From NCBI GenBank assembly GCA_910589415.1, contig OU342630.1:89338186-89402185 (forward strand): DNA of 64,000 nucleotides, written 5' to 3'. This DNA comes from Malachius bipustulatus (lineage: Eukaryota > Arthropoda > Insecta > Coleoptera > Melyridae). This document shows positions 1-11,381 of the stretch, piece by piece (positions within the stretch are counted from its first letter, which is position 1; every line of letters starts with the position of its first letter). The position numbers were made by a program, and so were the translations under genes. The notes beneath the pieces were generated by a model. It saw nothing but the letters and a program-made list of their open reading frames with translations. It was not told the DNA's origin and ran no database searches.

Positions 1-558
1 ATTAGCAGAATTATCTGTGTTATATTGTACGGTGTGATAAACTATGAGTAACTTAATTTCGCGAATGCCTAAAAATATATTTCCTTGTTTTGCCTGGGAA
101 ACGATTGAACTCCCTAGTACGTGGTCTTGTGGTAAAATTGCTGGAATATTTTACTTGCAAATAAGAAAACGGAGGTGTTATTCTTTCTTTTAAACGGCAA
201 CCAGCAGGTAGGTGACATGATATTTCTATCATGATGATAACAATAATAATTATTATCATTCTTATTTACTTGCATTATGTAATATTTGTTATCAAAAAGT
301 TGCAAGGCACTACTTCGTCAATAACTTGTCGAAATAATATATTTGTAGGATATTCATTATTCCTCAACACACGCCACTGACACGAACTGCGATACCACAT
401 CTGGTTCGACTTAGAAATAAGTGTACGATTCAAAGCGAATTAAATGAAATTGTTTAGTCAGAATCAGTGTGGCATGACAACGGACAACTCTCAGTGTACA
501 GAGAGTAAATTTATATCTACAGTCATACAAGGAATAGAGAGAGAGAGAGATTCATCTC
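1..558. other. no gene recognised
   Basis: AT-rich sequence with short ORFs only. A short GA-rich run (540-550) lies just left of the P element target site. I see no RNA gene, TIR or conserved protein fragment. Confidence 0.5.
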
Positions 559-566
559 GTCTACCT
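559..566. repeat. 8-bp target site duplication, left copy
   Basis: GTCTACCT directly abuts the left end of the P-like element and is repeated exactly at 2289-2296. P superfamily transposases are known to make 8-bp duplications. Confidence 0.9.
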
Positions 567-2288
567 CTTAGACCATTTACACAGATAGACACGCCCTGCC
601 CGTCTCAGTCCGCACCACTCAGTGGAGCCAACATCTGCCAGCTCGGGCGGCGAGTGCGTGACGTCACAGTGGGGCATTTCCTTGACATTTCGCGCGTTTT
701 TCACATAATTATGTCAAGTACCAAACAGCTATAAATCAACAGCAATAAATAAATAAATATGGTTCGTTCCTGTTGTGCATATAACTGTACTGAGCGATAT
801 AAAAAGGGTACTGATATATCATTTCACAGGTAAGAGATTTATAAAGAGAAGTAAACTTACTTACCACTTACCTATAATAGGGCCAGTGATTTAGTGCTTG
901 TGAACATGTACTAGAAAAATGTGTGTAGCTCTATTTATAAAAAAATTACTTGTATTTGGTACATATCCTATAGATATGTACCAATATAGATAGATACCCC
1001 TATGGGTAGGTATATCTTGGGCATGTTTTAATTTCAGTTTTCCGAACGACGCAGATCTTCAAAAGAAATGGATTATCTCATTGCGGCGAGAAAATTTTAA
1101 ACCAACCAAACATTCCAAAATTTGCTCTAAACATTTTACGGTCGATTCATTTGATACAAGTCCTTGGAGTTCAAGAAAGTGTTTGAAAAGGACGCTTTTC
1201 CCACAAATTTCAAATTTCAACATCATTTAATCAGGGAACAAAAAACAAGAAAGCCACCACCAGTAAGAATAAGTGAAGTAAATCAAACTCCTGCAGTGAG
1301 GTAAACCGAAAGTTACTTATTTGTAGAGCACTTTCGACAATAATTATCTAAGAATATGATTAACAATTTTGAAATACTTATAAGTTAGGTATTTCTGTAC
1401 CTCGCTCCTCAAAATTTGAACTTTTAGTGAGCATTTAAATTAGCATCCGGTATCATATTAGCATTACATGATCATTCTATACGTATACCTATGTATAACA
1501 AGGTATTAAATTTCAGTTTGTTATTGGATAACCCCGAAATTTTATCGGATACCTCGGCTACAAATGTTGATCGCAGCGAGTCTCGATCTTCATTGAATAA
1601 TATAAACGCTGAAGTTCCTAGTAGGAAAAGGAAGAGTTACATTGGTGACTTCCATAATTCGGATGTGGATAATGATGGTCCATAAGTTCTTGTATAAAAC
1701 GATACCGTAATATGGTTAATACAGTACTGGCAAGGAAAAATAAGCAAATAAAAGTTCTACAACAAAACAAACGACGCCTCACGAGAAAAATTCAAAATTT
1801 GACCTCGTTATTAAAACATTTAACGGACCAACGAATGCTTAGTGAAGAGGCTGCATTAACACTCAAGGTAGGCTCATGACACATTCAAAGACCTAATAAT
1901 TTTTCAAATTTGATGTATATAATTGGTTAAGCATGTTTAGATTCCTTCTATTATTCTTCTTTGTATATATTGATCGTAGGATTGTATGCCGGCCTCAACT
2001 AAATTACTTTTTAAACAAATGCTGAAGTCCAGAAAAGAATGTGCTTATCCGGCGGAGCTTAAAAGTTTTGCACTCACTTTAAATTTCTATTCACCCAAAG
2101 CATATAGTTATGTAAGAAGAAGTTTCCATAACACATTAATTAATAAATTAACTGAAATGAAACATAAGTTATAGAACGCCGCTGCGCGCTCTTAGCAGAT
2201 GATGCCACACTCTGACGTCACAGCACACGTACATGATTGCTTCAGCTCGGAGAGTTAGCGGCGCGTCTATCTGTGTAAATGGTCTAAG
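567..2288 (+). mobile_element. non-autonomous P-superfamily DNA transposon
   Basis: A 1,722-bp element bounded by an exact 8-bp duplication. The ends are inverted repeats: 567-590 matches the reverse complement of 2265-2288 for 24 bp, and for 29 bp with one mismatch, starting CTTAGACCATTTACACAGAT. Both subterminal regions carry a TGACGTCA palindrome (about 660 and 2215), placed like the internal inverted repeats of P elements. The interior encodes a THAP domain, a basic coiled coil and the first part of a P/THAP9 transposase, then stops; the GTP-binding and catalytic regions are absent. This is an internally deleted copy with intact ends, so it should be mobilisable in trans if a full-length relative exists. 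The perfect duplication suggests fairly recent insertion; two frameshifts argue against an intact product. Confidence 0.9.
759..2174 (+). pseudogene. truncated P-element/THAP9-like transposase (THAP + coiled coil), frameshifted
   Basis: Four exons can be read. Exon 1 (759-829) starts MVRSCCAYNC and ends at a GT donor. Exon 2 (1038-1300, after TTTCAG) continues SFPNDADLQKKW, then CSKHF, completing the C2CH zinc finger plus the FP and W landmarks of a THAP DNA-binding domain. Exon 3 (1517-1867) ends in a basic, leucine-rich coiled coil containing KNKQIKVLQQNKRRL. Exon 4 (1980-2174) reads YPAELKSFALTLNFYSPKAY, the conserved segment just after the zipper in P/THAP9 transposases, then stops at TAG 2172. 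Single-base frameshifts near 1198 and 1683 break the reading. The layout, a DNA-binding and dimerisation part without catalytic domain, resembles the Drosophila KP repressor; that function is inference only. Confidence 0.82.
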
Positions 2289-2296
2289 GTCTACCT
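2289..2296. repeat. 8-bp target site duplication, right copy
   Basis: GTCTACCT, identical to 559-566, immediately follows the right TIR of the P-like element. Confidence 0.9.
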
Positions 2297-3080
2297 ATTT
2301 CTGTTTGGGAAATTGATCTAAAGTTTATCGCACAAAAAAATGGCTCCCTAGTTTTTTACCGAGATTCATCGCATTTCCGGAAAGTAATTGTAGGCGTTAT
2401 TATAGATCGATTCACCTCATCGATCTCTAGGATATGTAGATATGAAATGTATTATGCGTAAAACGTCATAAACCTGAGAGCACTTCAATCTGACGTTAAT
2501 TATTATGTATGGTCTCCTTTTATATCTTCCCGTTGTCACCCAGCTTATTCACTCGTTTTACATCTCTCACATAAAAAGCAACCGACTGATGTCAATTCTT
2601 CTTATTGATTTGGGAATGCCTCGTGAATTTTGATGACGTTTTGACGCTTAATATTGCAACAGGATATCCAAACGACTCAAATTTGTTACATGATTTAATA
2701 AATCTTAATGATGAATCCACAAAAATAATCAATTTTGTTGAGAGACTACACATATATCAGTTTCAATTTTAACTTAGTTCGATATCTTCCGTTACAGAAT
2801 CCGAGGTCCTGCAGGACAACTTGGTTACTTTTTTAGTTGAATTTTGATATCTCTTATTGAAACTTATTGGACAGATTCGTTTGACAAAATTATTTATTTT
2901 CGCCATTTAAGTTGATTTTTTGTGAGATTCCAAAAGCGGCTTTTTTCGCGGTTCAGAAAAATGCAACAAGTACCTACTTTATTTATTATTAGACTATTAG
3001 TTATTATAAGTACTATTATAATACTATAAACCAATTTAACCGTTTCTTGATCTCATCTAAGAAAATTTCTGTAGAAAATT
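2297..3080. other. no gene recognised
   Basis: AT-rich, stop-dense sequence on both strands; no repeat boundary or protein remnant recognised. Confidence 0.5.
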
Positions 3081-3089
3081 ACAAAAGAA

Positions 3090-3650
3090 AAAAAAGGTAA
3101 ATATTTACATCCACGTTTCCTAAGTTCCATCAATTTTTTCGGGACCGAGGAGCGAAATAGGGGTGTTGGGTGGGTAAGAAGGTTCACAACTGAAGGCCTC
3201 TTTGACATTACGGTCGCATTGCTATTTTTTTCTCCACTTTCAGGGCCAGGAATATCTTCGAAATTAACAGTAGCACAATTATTACTTTGATATTTGCATT
3301 TATTTTGCATTTGCATCCCAAAAAGCATGACATCAGTCGCTATAGTCTGGATACGATATAAACAAGCTATATCCGGTGCCAATATTGCTTTGTACGCTTC
3401 GAGACAGTTAGCCTTGTCGTCAAGCTGTTACTTCCGAGACCCGGCGTATTTATCCGCGATTCTTTCCAGGACCGCACTCCCAAAACCGATTTTTAGTGCA
3501 GTTTTTTGTTGGATAAACATGCATTTACAAAAGCAAATGAATACCTGCTTCCTGGTGTTACTATAGGTACGTCCTCCACCCTTTTATAAGTGCCATAGTG
3601 AAACTGTAGGACACGCAGATGTAAATAATGACCGGAAAAAATCCCCCAAA
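3090..3650. repeat. dispersed repeat, second copy at 33.48-33.76 kb
   Basis: The stretch from AAATATTTACATCCACGT through the GGGACCGAGGA motif and the GTAGGACACGCAGATGTAAA motif recurs at 33,478-33,750 in the same orientation, with part of the interior missing there. It is an interspersed repeat of unknown class. The hAT at 3700 lies just downstream, and the sequence beyond it (from 4907) may be the same older repeat continuing. Confidence 0.7.
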
Positions 3651-3691
3651 ATGATGGTATTTGCTGAAACCATAACGGTATGCCGGTAGTG

Positions 3692-3699
3692 GTGGATAG
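3692..3699. repeat. 8-bp target site duplication of hAT (left)
   Basis: GTGGATAG abuts the left CAGTGGCGG end and is repeated at 4899-4906 after the right CCGCCACTG end. Confidence 0.9.
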
Positions 3700-4088
3700 C
3701 AGTGGCGGTTTCTCCATTAGGTCATTTGGTCAATGACCTCCCAAATAAATTAACCACCTCAAGTAATTTTATAGTGTATCATAAACTAAAACTAATAATA
3801 ATTATATTATAACTATGTAATAATTTCAGTAATTAACTTTACTTATATAGGTAGTTGTTATTTTGTAATTCCCGGGAAGATAGTGGCGAGGATCTGGGAC
3901 GTGGGTCAACGAAGCAGTTGACCACCGTGGTTTAAAGAGTAAGATGCCTTTGCCTATGTGCTGGAGCGAGATAGGTATAATAGCAACTTTGCCTGTATTT
4001 AAGACGATCCCATTCTGTACTTGAAGGTCAACGCCCAGTGGGGGCGGGACCAAAGATTCTAACCACGGACCAGAGATTTCGATGTGCA

Positions 4089-4434
4089 GTGTTGCCGCGG
4101 TGGTACATTTGTATCACATTTGGTACATTTTATTTTTGCTGGTACTGCATTTTAAAGTTAAAGTTCAATGCTATTCTGGTACATTTTTCATTTTTGCAAT
4201 TTTATTATTTAAACTTGCCTATTATTGTATGTAGGTATGCAATCACATATTTAAATTGTATATTATGTCTCGTAATGAACATTTTGTAGCTTTAAATATT
4301 GATCGAATGAACCATTATGAATTTAAAATTATGTCATTTAGGCTAAGTAATTAAATAATAAACATAGTTATTTGGCAAAAGTACCATATTGGTACATTTT
4401 TAATTTCTCATCAAAAAACGTACCGCGGCAACAC
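4089..4434. mobile_element. nested small inverted-repeat element inside the hAT
   Basis: GTGTTGCCGCGGT (4089-4101) is the exact reverse complement of 4422-4434. The interior repeats GGTACATTT and CTGGTAC several times. I could not identify a target duplication. It is probably a MITE of hAT type (ends CAGTGTTGCC), but the class is uncertain. Confidence 0.65.
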
Positions 4435-4473
4435 GGGAAAATCACTGTCGGTCGCGTTACTGTCGTGTCGACT

Positions 4474-4494
4474 GGGGGGGGGGGGGGGGGGGGG
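4474..4494 (+). repeat. 21-nt poly-G tract
   Basis: Uninterrupted run of 21 G in an AT-rich region, followed by G/T-rich sequence. It could form a G-quadruplex and its length is a likely site of sequencing error. Confidence 0.9.
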
Positions 4495-4898
4495 AGGCGG
4501 GTGTGCGTGATGTGTGGGTTGGTGGTTCGGGAAATCGGGATTCGGTCATTCGGTGTAGACGAGAGAGAGAGAGACGCAAACGAGACACAACTCGACGGAA
4601 ATACGAACACGTGGTGGTGCTGGTGCTGGTGTCGGTTTACTCGGTTTCTGATTTTTCGGTTTTTTATTGAAAACTTCAATGAACTTGTAATTGAAAACTT
4701 TGCAAATTGCAAAGACAGAAGAATAGACCTCAAGTTCAAAACTCTTTAATTTTATTTTAAACTACTGGGAAATTGCGTGACCTTGAACACTCAAAAATTT
4801 CGCCTGCGGCGCATTTAGGGTGTTGTTTATTTTCCTTTCTTAGGTGGTCGGCGATTTTTAAATGACCTGCCTGTGAAAAGTATCACCAGCCGCCACTG

Positions 4899-4906
4899 GT
4901 GGATAG
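4899..4906. repeat. 8-bp target site duplication of hAT (right)
   Basis: GTGGATAG, identical to 3692-3699. Confidence 0.9.
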
Positions 4907-7654
4907 GACTTATGCACCTCAAGCGAATAGGCCAACACCAAGAGACGTTTTTGCCATGCCTGTATCATGGTGAAATTCTTACTCAAACCTCCTCCATTTT
5001 GTTATATAAGCATCTCCAATTTCTTCCTTTTGTAGTGCCTCTGACCCAAATAAATCGAGAGATATAAGATGTACCTCGCATATGAATACAAATATGTAGA
5101 TACCTAGTAGTAGAGGGTAGAGGGCTTAATTCACATTTGAGACAGACTGGGACTCCACTCACCCCCCTTAAGTCGTAAGTTTCTCTACAATAATAGACTG
5201 TGTAGAGTTGTGTTGGGATCGGTGAGTATTTCAACTGGTAGCCTGAGCTCCCTCCGGTTACATCACCAGAGGCGGGAGTCAGAATCAGAGGCCACGTAAA
5301 TATTTAGATCACGGTGTAAGATATATACAGGGTGTTTATTGTTAACATGCTAATTCAGGATGTGATTCCTCAGGTCCGCAACGGCTTAAAAATTTTTTTA
5401 AGAGTTACTTATTTGTGGATTTTTTTTTCAATTTTAGTATGTGTTAATGGGATGTAAAACCACAAATTTCAGGTGACGCTGGACAGAATAAGATACACTA
5501 TAAAAGTGATTTACGGTACCATTTTTACAATACGGCGCCGCGAGTCAAGACCTACACCTATTGCCCGGACTATAACAAAGTATTTGTCTTCTGTAAACTA
5601 ATATTTATTGTATTACGATATAAGCGAGTAAATTAATTAATAAAAGGTTGTGCATTTTCATTAACTATTAATAAATTGTTCACGCCGTGTAGGTATCTCT
5701 CAACTCACACCGCCCTCACTAATTCTGGAAGAAAGCCCTAACGAAGCCACCCTGTTATCAAACAAATAACATTTTATTGGACAGCTCTTTCAATCGATAA
5801 AGTGTGTTGACAGTATAAGAAACAATATGGAATGAAGCCTCGAAAAGCTTTGGCAACATTTATTTTTATTACGTGACAAGCTTTATTGTAACATATGAGT
5901 AAATAAGTACACAGTGGAAATGATAGCGAGAAGGCTGTGCAGCTTGCACACTACGTTTTAAGGCTTCATCTCCATCATATTTTGAGTTTAATATACCTGA
6001 AGCTGGAGACATTTTCATATACCACTTCAAGTATATTTTTAACTTTTGTAACATTGAAATTTAGCCCTCAGTAAGTTGAGAAATATTAATTTATTACTGC
6101 TACTTACTACACTTAATGTACCCTCTTTTATTTTATAAGCGTTATAAATGTGACTACATATCCTTTTATACCCTTTTATCGCAATCTTAATTAAGAAATG
6201 TTATGGATACCTCTAATGTAATTAGGACCCTAACATCAAAGCAAGAAAAGGTGAAAGGTCAAACTAGCTGAATAGTTACAACTCCCAGAATATCAAGGGA
6301 GCAGTTTAATAGGAAACGCTTTATATTAATTATTTCTCTTAGTGTAAATACCTATGTTTGGAAAACGTGATTGAGACGTAATTAAATATGAGTAATACCT
6401 GATAACCATATTAAGAACAGTGAAGACATTTTACCGAACGAAGGCAATTGTTTGGAAAAGGAGCGCAGTCCAGATGTTAATTATTATATGAAATTGGTAG
6501 TCTCTTTACGTTCGTGATGCCTATGACTTTCTTTCCCCAATTCGATTTGATATTAAATTCTAAATTAACCTTTTCTTTATTGACTTGTGAGTAATGAGGT
6601 TTAATTTTTATACATCAGGGTGCTCCAGTTTGTAAGTGCATAACTCCGGTAAAAGGCAGAGCCCGTAAAAATGATTTGAATGTACTTTTTTCTATAAAGT
6701 TTTATGATGTAATCTCGTTGAAAAAATCTAAATATCTCAAAAAATAAGCCTCCCAGAGATATATATCAAGAGTAACTTTTTTTAGATAATTATAATACAA
6801 TTAAAAAAAAGTTTTAAAAATAGATTTTCTCCAGTGGCGTAGAAGTTTTGGGGTTTAAAATAAAATAATCCCCATATAACTAAGCCACTGGTTTCTTCTT
6901 CTAAAGTTTTCTTGTACTTCCAAATTTTATCCCTGTATTAATATTAACTAAAATTGAGGTAAAAATTTTCAATAGTTTACAATATATTCAATAAAATTGA
7001 TTTGTTTCATCCAAGTTTCTGTACATTTTGAAAATATTACTTTCTCTTTGAATATTGGCGTTTTTCAATTTTGTTTCAAATTTGTAATTTTCAAGAACGT
7101 AATATGCAAGCCCTCTTGTTTGATCGCACGTAGAATGTGCGTACCTACTTCCAAAAGTATAAGTTAGGTATGTTTACAAATATCTCAACTGAAATTAATT
7201 TATTTACTATTCGAAAAGACGGTTAGTCAATTTATCAAGTAATTGAATTTGGTTTTATATTAAACTTAAAAAAACAAGTATTAAATTTGAAAATATATGA
7301 AAAAAAGCCTATCGACTTGTTCGACTACGATATTTGGATCATGCTTCCACGCCTTTAACCGCTTTACTATATCTCTATTCCTCACTTTGATATGTTGTAC
7401 GTATTTTGCTTATTAGTCAATAAAAAGATACCAATTTAGTCTCAGAAAAAATGGGAGACATTTCTATGGTAGAATATTTACTGGATTTTAAGAAAAAAAT
7501 TCTTAATAAACCTATTCTCCAAAATATACAAGTGAGCCAGAGAAATTGTAAATAGTGTAAAAAGAACAAAAAAACGTGTGTTGACGTATAAAAAATATTA
7601 CGTCAATAGAACATAAATTAAATTTAAGAATTGATATAGGTATTTAGTTTTTTT
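4907..7654. other. no gene; scattered single transposon ends
   Basis: Short ORFs only. Isolated element-end motifs occur: TATACAGGGTGTTTATT near 5326 with CACCCTG near 5747, CAGGGTGCTCCAG near 6617, and CCAGTGGCGTAGAAG near 6832. None pairs with a convincing partner and target duplication, so I do not call whole elements. Confidence 0.45.
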
Positions 7655-7658
7655 TTAA

Positions 7659-8262
7659 CCCTTCAGTGCTCGCGCGGATTACATACGTAGTCCAGGGTTA
7701 CAAATTAGACTATCATTCACGCAAGAAATTTTTTTGGGTTCCCTATCCTTCAGTACCTTCCTAAAACTTTCCAATCAGCTGTTTCAGTAGTTCAGAGGTC
7801 TCCGGTTAGTGCGCAGCTAGAAAAAAATTGTGTATTGCTACTATTGTAATCCACGCGAGAACTCACGTTCGTAAGAAAAAGATCAGTAGGAAGATGTTAC
7901 CTTTGCGGAAGAAGCCGAAATAAGGGTACTCGAAAATGGTGTCATACTTGTACAAATTAAGTGTGTCCTGCTCATCTTCAAGAAATATGCCTGAGCTGCA
8001 GTGAGGGTCCAAGTGAGGAGATTCCGGACGAATCAAATTAAAAATGTATACCTCATGCACATCTTTTTATATTATAGAAAAAAGTGTTTTTTTTGTTCTT
8101 AGATTTGTTTTATTTTATGAACTAAAGTACAGTTAATCATAATTAGCCATACCTATTTCAATAAATACTTTAAGAAATAATACAGAAGATATTTTAGGTT
8201 TAACTACTATTGTAATCCATGCGAGAACTGATGCTATAAAACAGGGTGCGAGTACTGGAGGG
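7659..8262 (+). mobile_element. piggyBac deletion derivative at TTAA
   Basis: The element is flanked by TTAA at 7655-7658 and 8263-8266, the known piggyBac target. Left end CCCTTCAGTGCTCGCGC and right end GCGAGTACTGGAGGG are inverted repeats with one or two mismatches. At 604 bp it lacks the DDD catalytic domain but keeps the C-terminal Cys-rich finger. An inner direct repeat, GTAATCCACGCGAGAAC near 7848 and its near copy near 8213, may mark the internal deletion or transposase-binding repeats. Confidence 0.87.
7866..8005 (+). pseudogene. piggyBac transposase C-terminal cysteine-rich domain fragment
   Basis: One plus-strand frame reads VRKRSVGRCYLCGRSRNKG, then KWCHTC, a stop codon, VCPAHLQEICLSC. 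The C-x2-C, C-x2-C, C-x2-H, C-x2-C spacing is that of the zinc-coordinating tail of piggyBac transposases, which binds the terminal repeats. The in-frame stop between the second and third pairs shows decay. The minus-strand 65-codon ORF over the same bases is a shadow. Confidence 0.8.
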
Positions 8263-8324
8263 TTAACTCTACAAATATTAACTCAAATAATGAATTTATT
8301 CCGTCTGGCTGTTCCACTCTGTAT

Positions 8325-8845
8325 GTATAGGTATTTCTAGAAATTAATCATTTTTGTGATCGTTTGCAACGTGCTGCATTACAAAAAAATTTCATGGGTT
8401 GCTATACATCGTGAAATATCTTGAAAAGAGATAACAAAAGTAAAAGCGTAAGATGAATTTGCTCCTCTAAGCAACACGAGGTATATCTATCTACTAAAAA
8501 TTAAAAATGTCATATTTGCATACTGGCGTAGAAATTAAAAAAAAAATGCAACGGCTTACCCAGATATCTGCTCCTGGATTAAATGATTTTTTGATTGTGA
8601 TCAAATCATGTACTACAATAATTAGGCAGAACCACTGAACAAAATTTCGAGAATTCTGATCAGCCAATTTTTAGATAGTCAAAAAATATTAAATTTTGCG
8701 AGTCTTCAACTAACTCGAAAACGAAAGCTCCAACGACCCAGGTATACTGGAAATTTTTCGACTAATTTTGCCATTCCTACATGCCCTTCAAGTTTGTAAC
8801 ATGTATTCATTACCATCCTGTATAGGTTTGTTCCAACAAATAGCT
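8325..8845 (-). repeat. rearranged copy of the 22.3-23.0 kb repeat
   Basis: The part around 8390-8515 resembles the 22,850-22,975 arm (GTGAAATATCTTGAAAA, then CTCCTCTAA and GAGGTAT). The part from 8530 to 8845 is the reverse complement of about 22,280-22,540 (ACATGCCCTTCAAGTTTGTAAC). It ends near ATCCTGTATAG, like other CAGGGTG-ended elements. Confidence 0.65.
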
Positions 8846-10567
8846 TTATGAAGTTCTGACTGAACGAAATTCCAAATTTAGACACGCGCAGTACCTACAG
8901 ACCTACAAGAGTTTCGCTATAAATTGTTGAAAGTAATTTTTATGGATTTAAGAACCAAAGTGCGCAATCCACATTATTGTTAAATAAAATGAATATTCTT
9001 ATTAATATAAGTAATGGGAGGCCTGCTGTATAGTATACTGCGACCTGTTGAGATCTATTGTGCGCAATATTAATATAAGTATTAAAACACAAACCCCATA
9101 AATTACACACCAACGTTTTTATGACAACTACGCTCACTTGGAAATGTTCTTTAAAAATCTGGTTTCTATTATATTATTTTTATTATTTTGTCATATCTCC
9201 TTCTGTACAATTGGGACTTATTATGATTCTGAAATAATCATTGTACCATTATTACAGTTCTGCTAGTTTGGCCACTTTAATGTTTACTCCATCTAGGGCA
9301 GACTTATAGCAGACTTACTAAAAGCCGGTATTTTGTGTATTTTGAAAACGGAAAACATATTCTACTTACACGCATATAGGTATCAAACAAGTTCAAAGAC
9401 TAATACAACAACAGCCCTGTTTTTTTATTTTTAAGTCTCTTTGGTCTTCCGTATCGGACGAACGGCATGAAAGGATGCCGATCGACGAAAATGATTTAAA
9501 ACTCATGCCGTTATACCTTGAGAGCCTTTAATACAATCGAACCCGTCTTTTCCTTCAGATTCCTTTGATGTAACTTGCCTGGGGAATTGATCATATATCC
9601 TTTTTAAAATGCATGGTGACTTTAGTATTTTAATGAAATAAATTTTTCATAAAGAAGATTGCCATCAGATGAATATTGCGTAATCATGAATTTTGATGTT
9701 TTAAATGTTTTTTGATTAATACTTGTTTAAAGTAATATTTTTAGCAACACAAAAGGTATGCCTTATTTACGTATGGAAACGGAATAGATGAATTATGTTA
9801 TTCAACCCCTATATTTATTCAGGGAAGCCATGCAGACATTTGTTTTAAGAATTTCCCAGCTGACAAAATAGATATGGAAAACCCATAGGACTCGCATAGA
9901 TTGCCAATCTGCTAATAATGCATGCCAATTGCCAATATATTGAAATTTATTGATTATTTATATCGATGGTGAATTTATGCTGATCACGGCACTTTTCCTT
10001 CTACCTATGTATTCGTGAATAATTCACGACTTACCTATTTGTTCAAATAAAAAAGCAAAGTCATCAATTAGTGCTGGGTAGGAAGGTAGGTATGGATGCT
10101 GTTTTAGACATATACGTTGAAAAAATATCGGCTTATTATTCTTTATACGATTTTTTAGCAAACGAATGTTATGATATTTTGCTTCGAGCTTCATAATTTT
10201 AATTGTGAAATAAAAAAGTTTGTTATTTTTACTCTAAAAAAATTAAAATTACAGAACCTCAAACGCCAATTTAAAGATGAGAAAATCACTAACTGAACTA
10301 AAATTGCCGTTCATGCAAAAATGATTTATTTTGTATGAGTGCATGGCCACTAATAATGTATATGGGAGCTAGAACCTATTAATTAACATCTTTGGATCTA
10401 ATATCATGAAATGAAGGCTCTGACTGATAAGTTGTAAATGATTGTTTGTCATAACAAATAAAAGCAGCATTAGATTGGAATGCAGTGTATCCAGTTCAGT
10501 GAAAAATTAAGAAAAATATTTATGCAGGTTAACTGCACTGTATTAAAATACATAGTATATTGTGAAA
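8846..10567. other. no gene recognised
   Basis: AT-rich DNA with short ORFs only; no recognisable protein or element boundary. Confidence 0.45.
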
Positions 10568-10676
10568 CAGGTGCACAAAGTATAGCATATTTCTCACGAG
10601 TGTGAAAATGTTGTGGTAAAGACGAAGTCGAGTACCGCATTTCACATAAGTGAGAAACTGCTTTCGTGCACGTGTA
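10568..10676. repeat. imperfect inverted repeat
   Basis: Arms of about 38 bp (GGTGCACAAAG to GTGTGAAAATG, and CATTTCACATAAG to TCGTGCACGTG) pair with several mismatches around a CGAAGTCG centre. Probably a small foldback element. Confidence 0.55.
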
Positions 10677-10775
10677 TCACACTATACTTTTCCTACTTTT
10701 CCTTTTTATTCAATGAAACTTTAAATACGACTGTTTAAAAGGCGACTGTTTTACCCATGCACTATTGCAGTCACA

Positions 10776-11285
10776 GTGAGTTCTCGGTTACCGCCCATCA
10801 CTATTATTGCTTACATCAAACCAGTACGGAAACGATTTTTGGCTATACCTTATGTCACTTTGTCTCACAGTATACGTGAGAAATCTGCTAGTTTGCGCAA
10901 CAAAAACGATGTGCAAAGTAGTGTTTTGTATAATAGTAGTCGTAGGAAAAATGCATTCAAATAGCTACTCAAAGTATATGCTGGCGGGTGGAGCGGAGCG
11001 GATGCATGCACAGTCCAGTAGCTCTGCTCCAATTTGCAAAAAATGTGCGCAAGAAATTGTCAAGAACATAATGTATCTAACTACGGTGCGAAAAGTCTTT
11101 CTTTCGAGCTGACTAAAAAGAGAAAATTTAAAGTTATTGGTGATAATGCTGATGATGACAAAATCGTTGTATTTACTGTGGCTCTATATAGAGACTCAAA
11201 AAAGGAACAAATAGGTAGGTATTACATGGTTAAATTTGAGAAACCGGTGAAACCAAAATTTCCAGAAAACTTCAGAGATCGCTAA
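10776..11285 (+). other. unassigned cluster of short overlapping ORFs
   Basis: ORFs of 62, 101 and 83 codons in different frames cover this stretch. The last (11,034-11,285) is charged (LTKKRKFKVIGDNADDDKIV) and has the most protein-like composition. I recognise no domain. It could be a decayed exon or transposon fragment, or chance; the frame switching argues against an intact gene. Confidence 0.2.
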
Positions 11286-11381
11286 CTAGCGTTACTTACT
11301 TATAGGTATTATTTTGCTGTCCTATTAGTATGAACTAATATTATAATATTATGTACTGTTATTATTTATTTTGTTACCATA

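Larger units (their letters stand above)
3700..4898. mobile_element. non-autonomous hAT element (CAGTGGCGG ends)
   Basis: A 1,199-bp element with short inverted ends (CAGTGGCGG and CCGCCACTG) and a perfect 8-bp duplication, the hAT signature; CAGTGGCG termini are typical of the Tip100/Zaphod group. The inner ends also resemble each other: TCATTTGGTCAATGACCTCC near 3722 and AATGACCTGCC near 4861. No transposase is seen. The interior holds a second inverted-repeat element (4089-4434), a 21-G run and a GA/GT-rich stretch, so much of its length is captured or nested material. ORFs across 4368-4749 on both strands are low-complexity readings and not genes. Confidence 0.88.

Noticed and set aside
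4368..4749. ORFs of 123 and 125 codons on opposite strands
   Set aside because: Low-complexity reading through a poly-G run and GT/GA-rich sequence inside the hAT.
5326..5753. TA-flanked element from CAGGGTGTTTATT to CACCCTG
   Set aside because: Only seven bases of inverted repeat and no matching TA on the right.
11144..11165. CTGATGA at 11,146
   Set aside because: No GAAA or pairing stems nearby.
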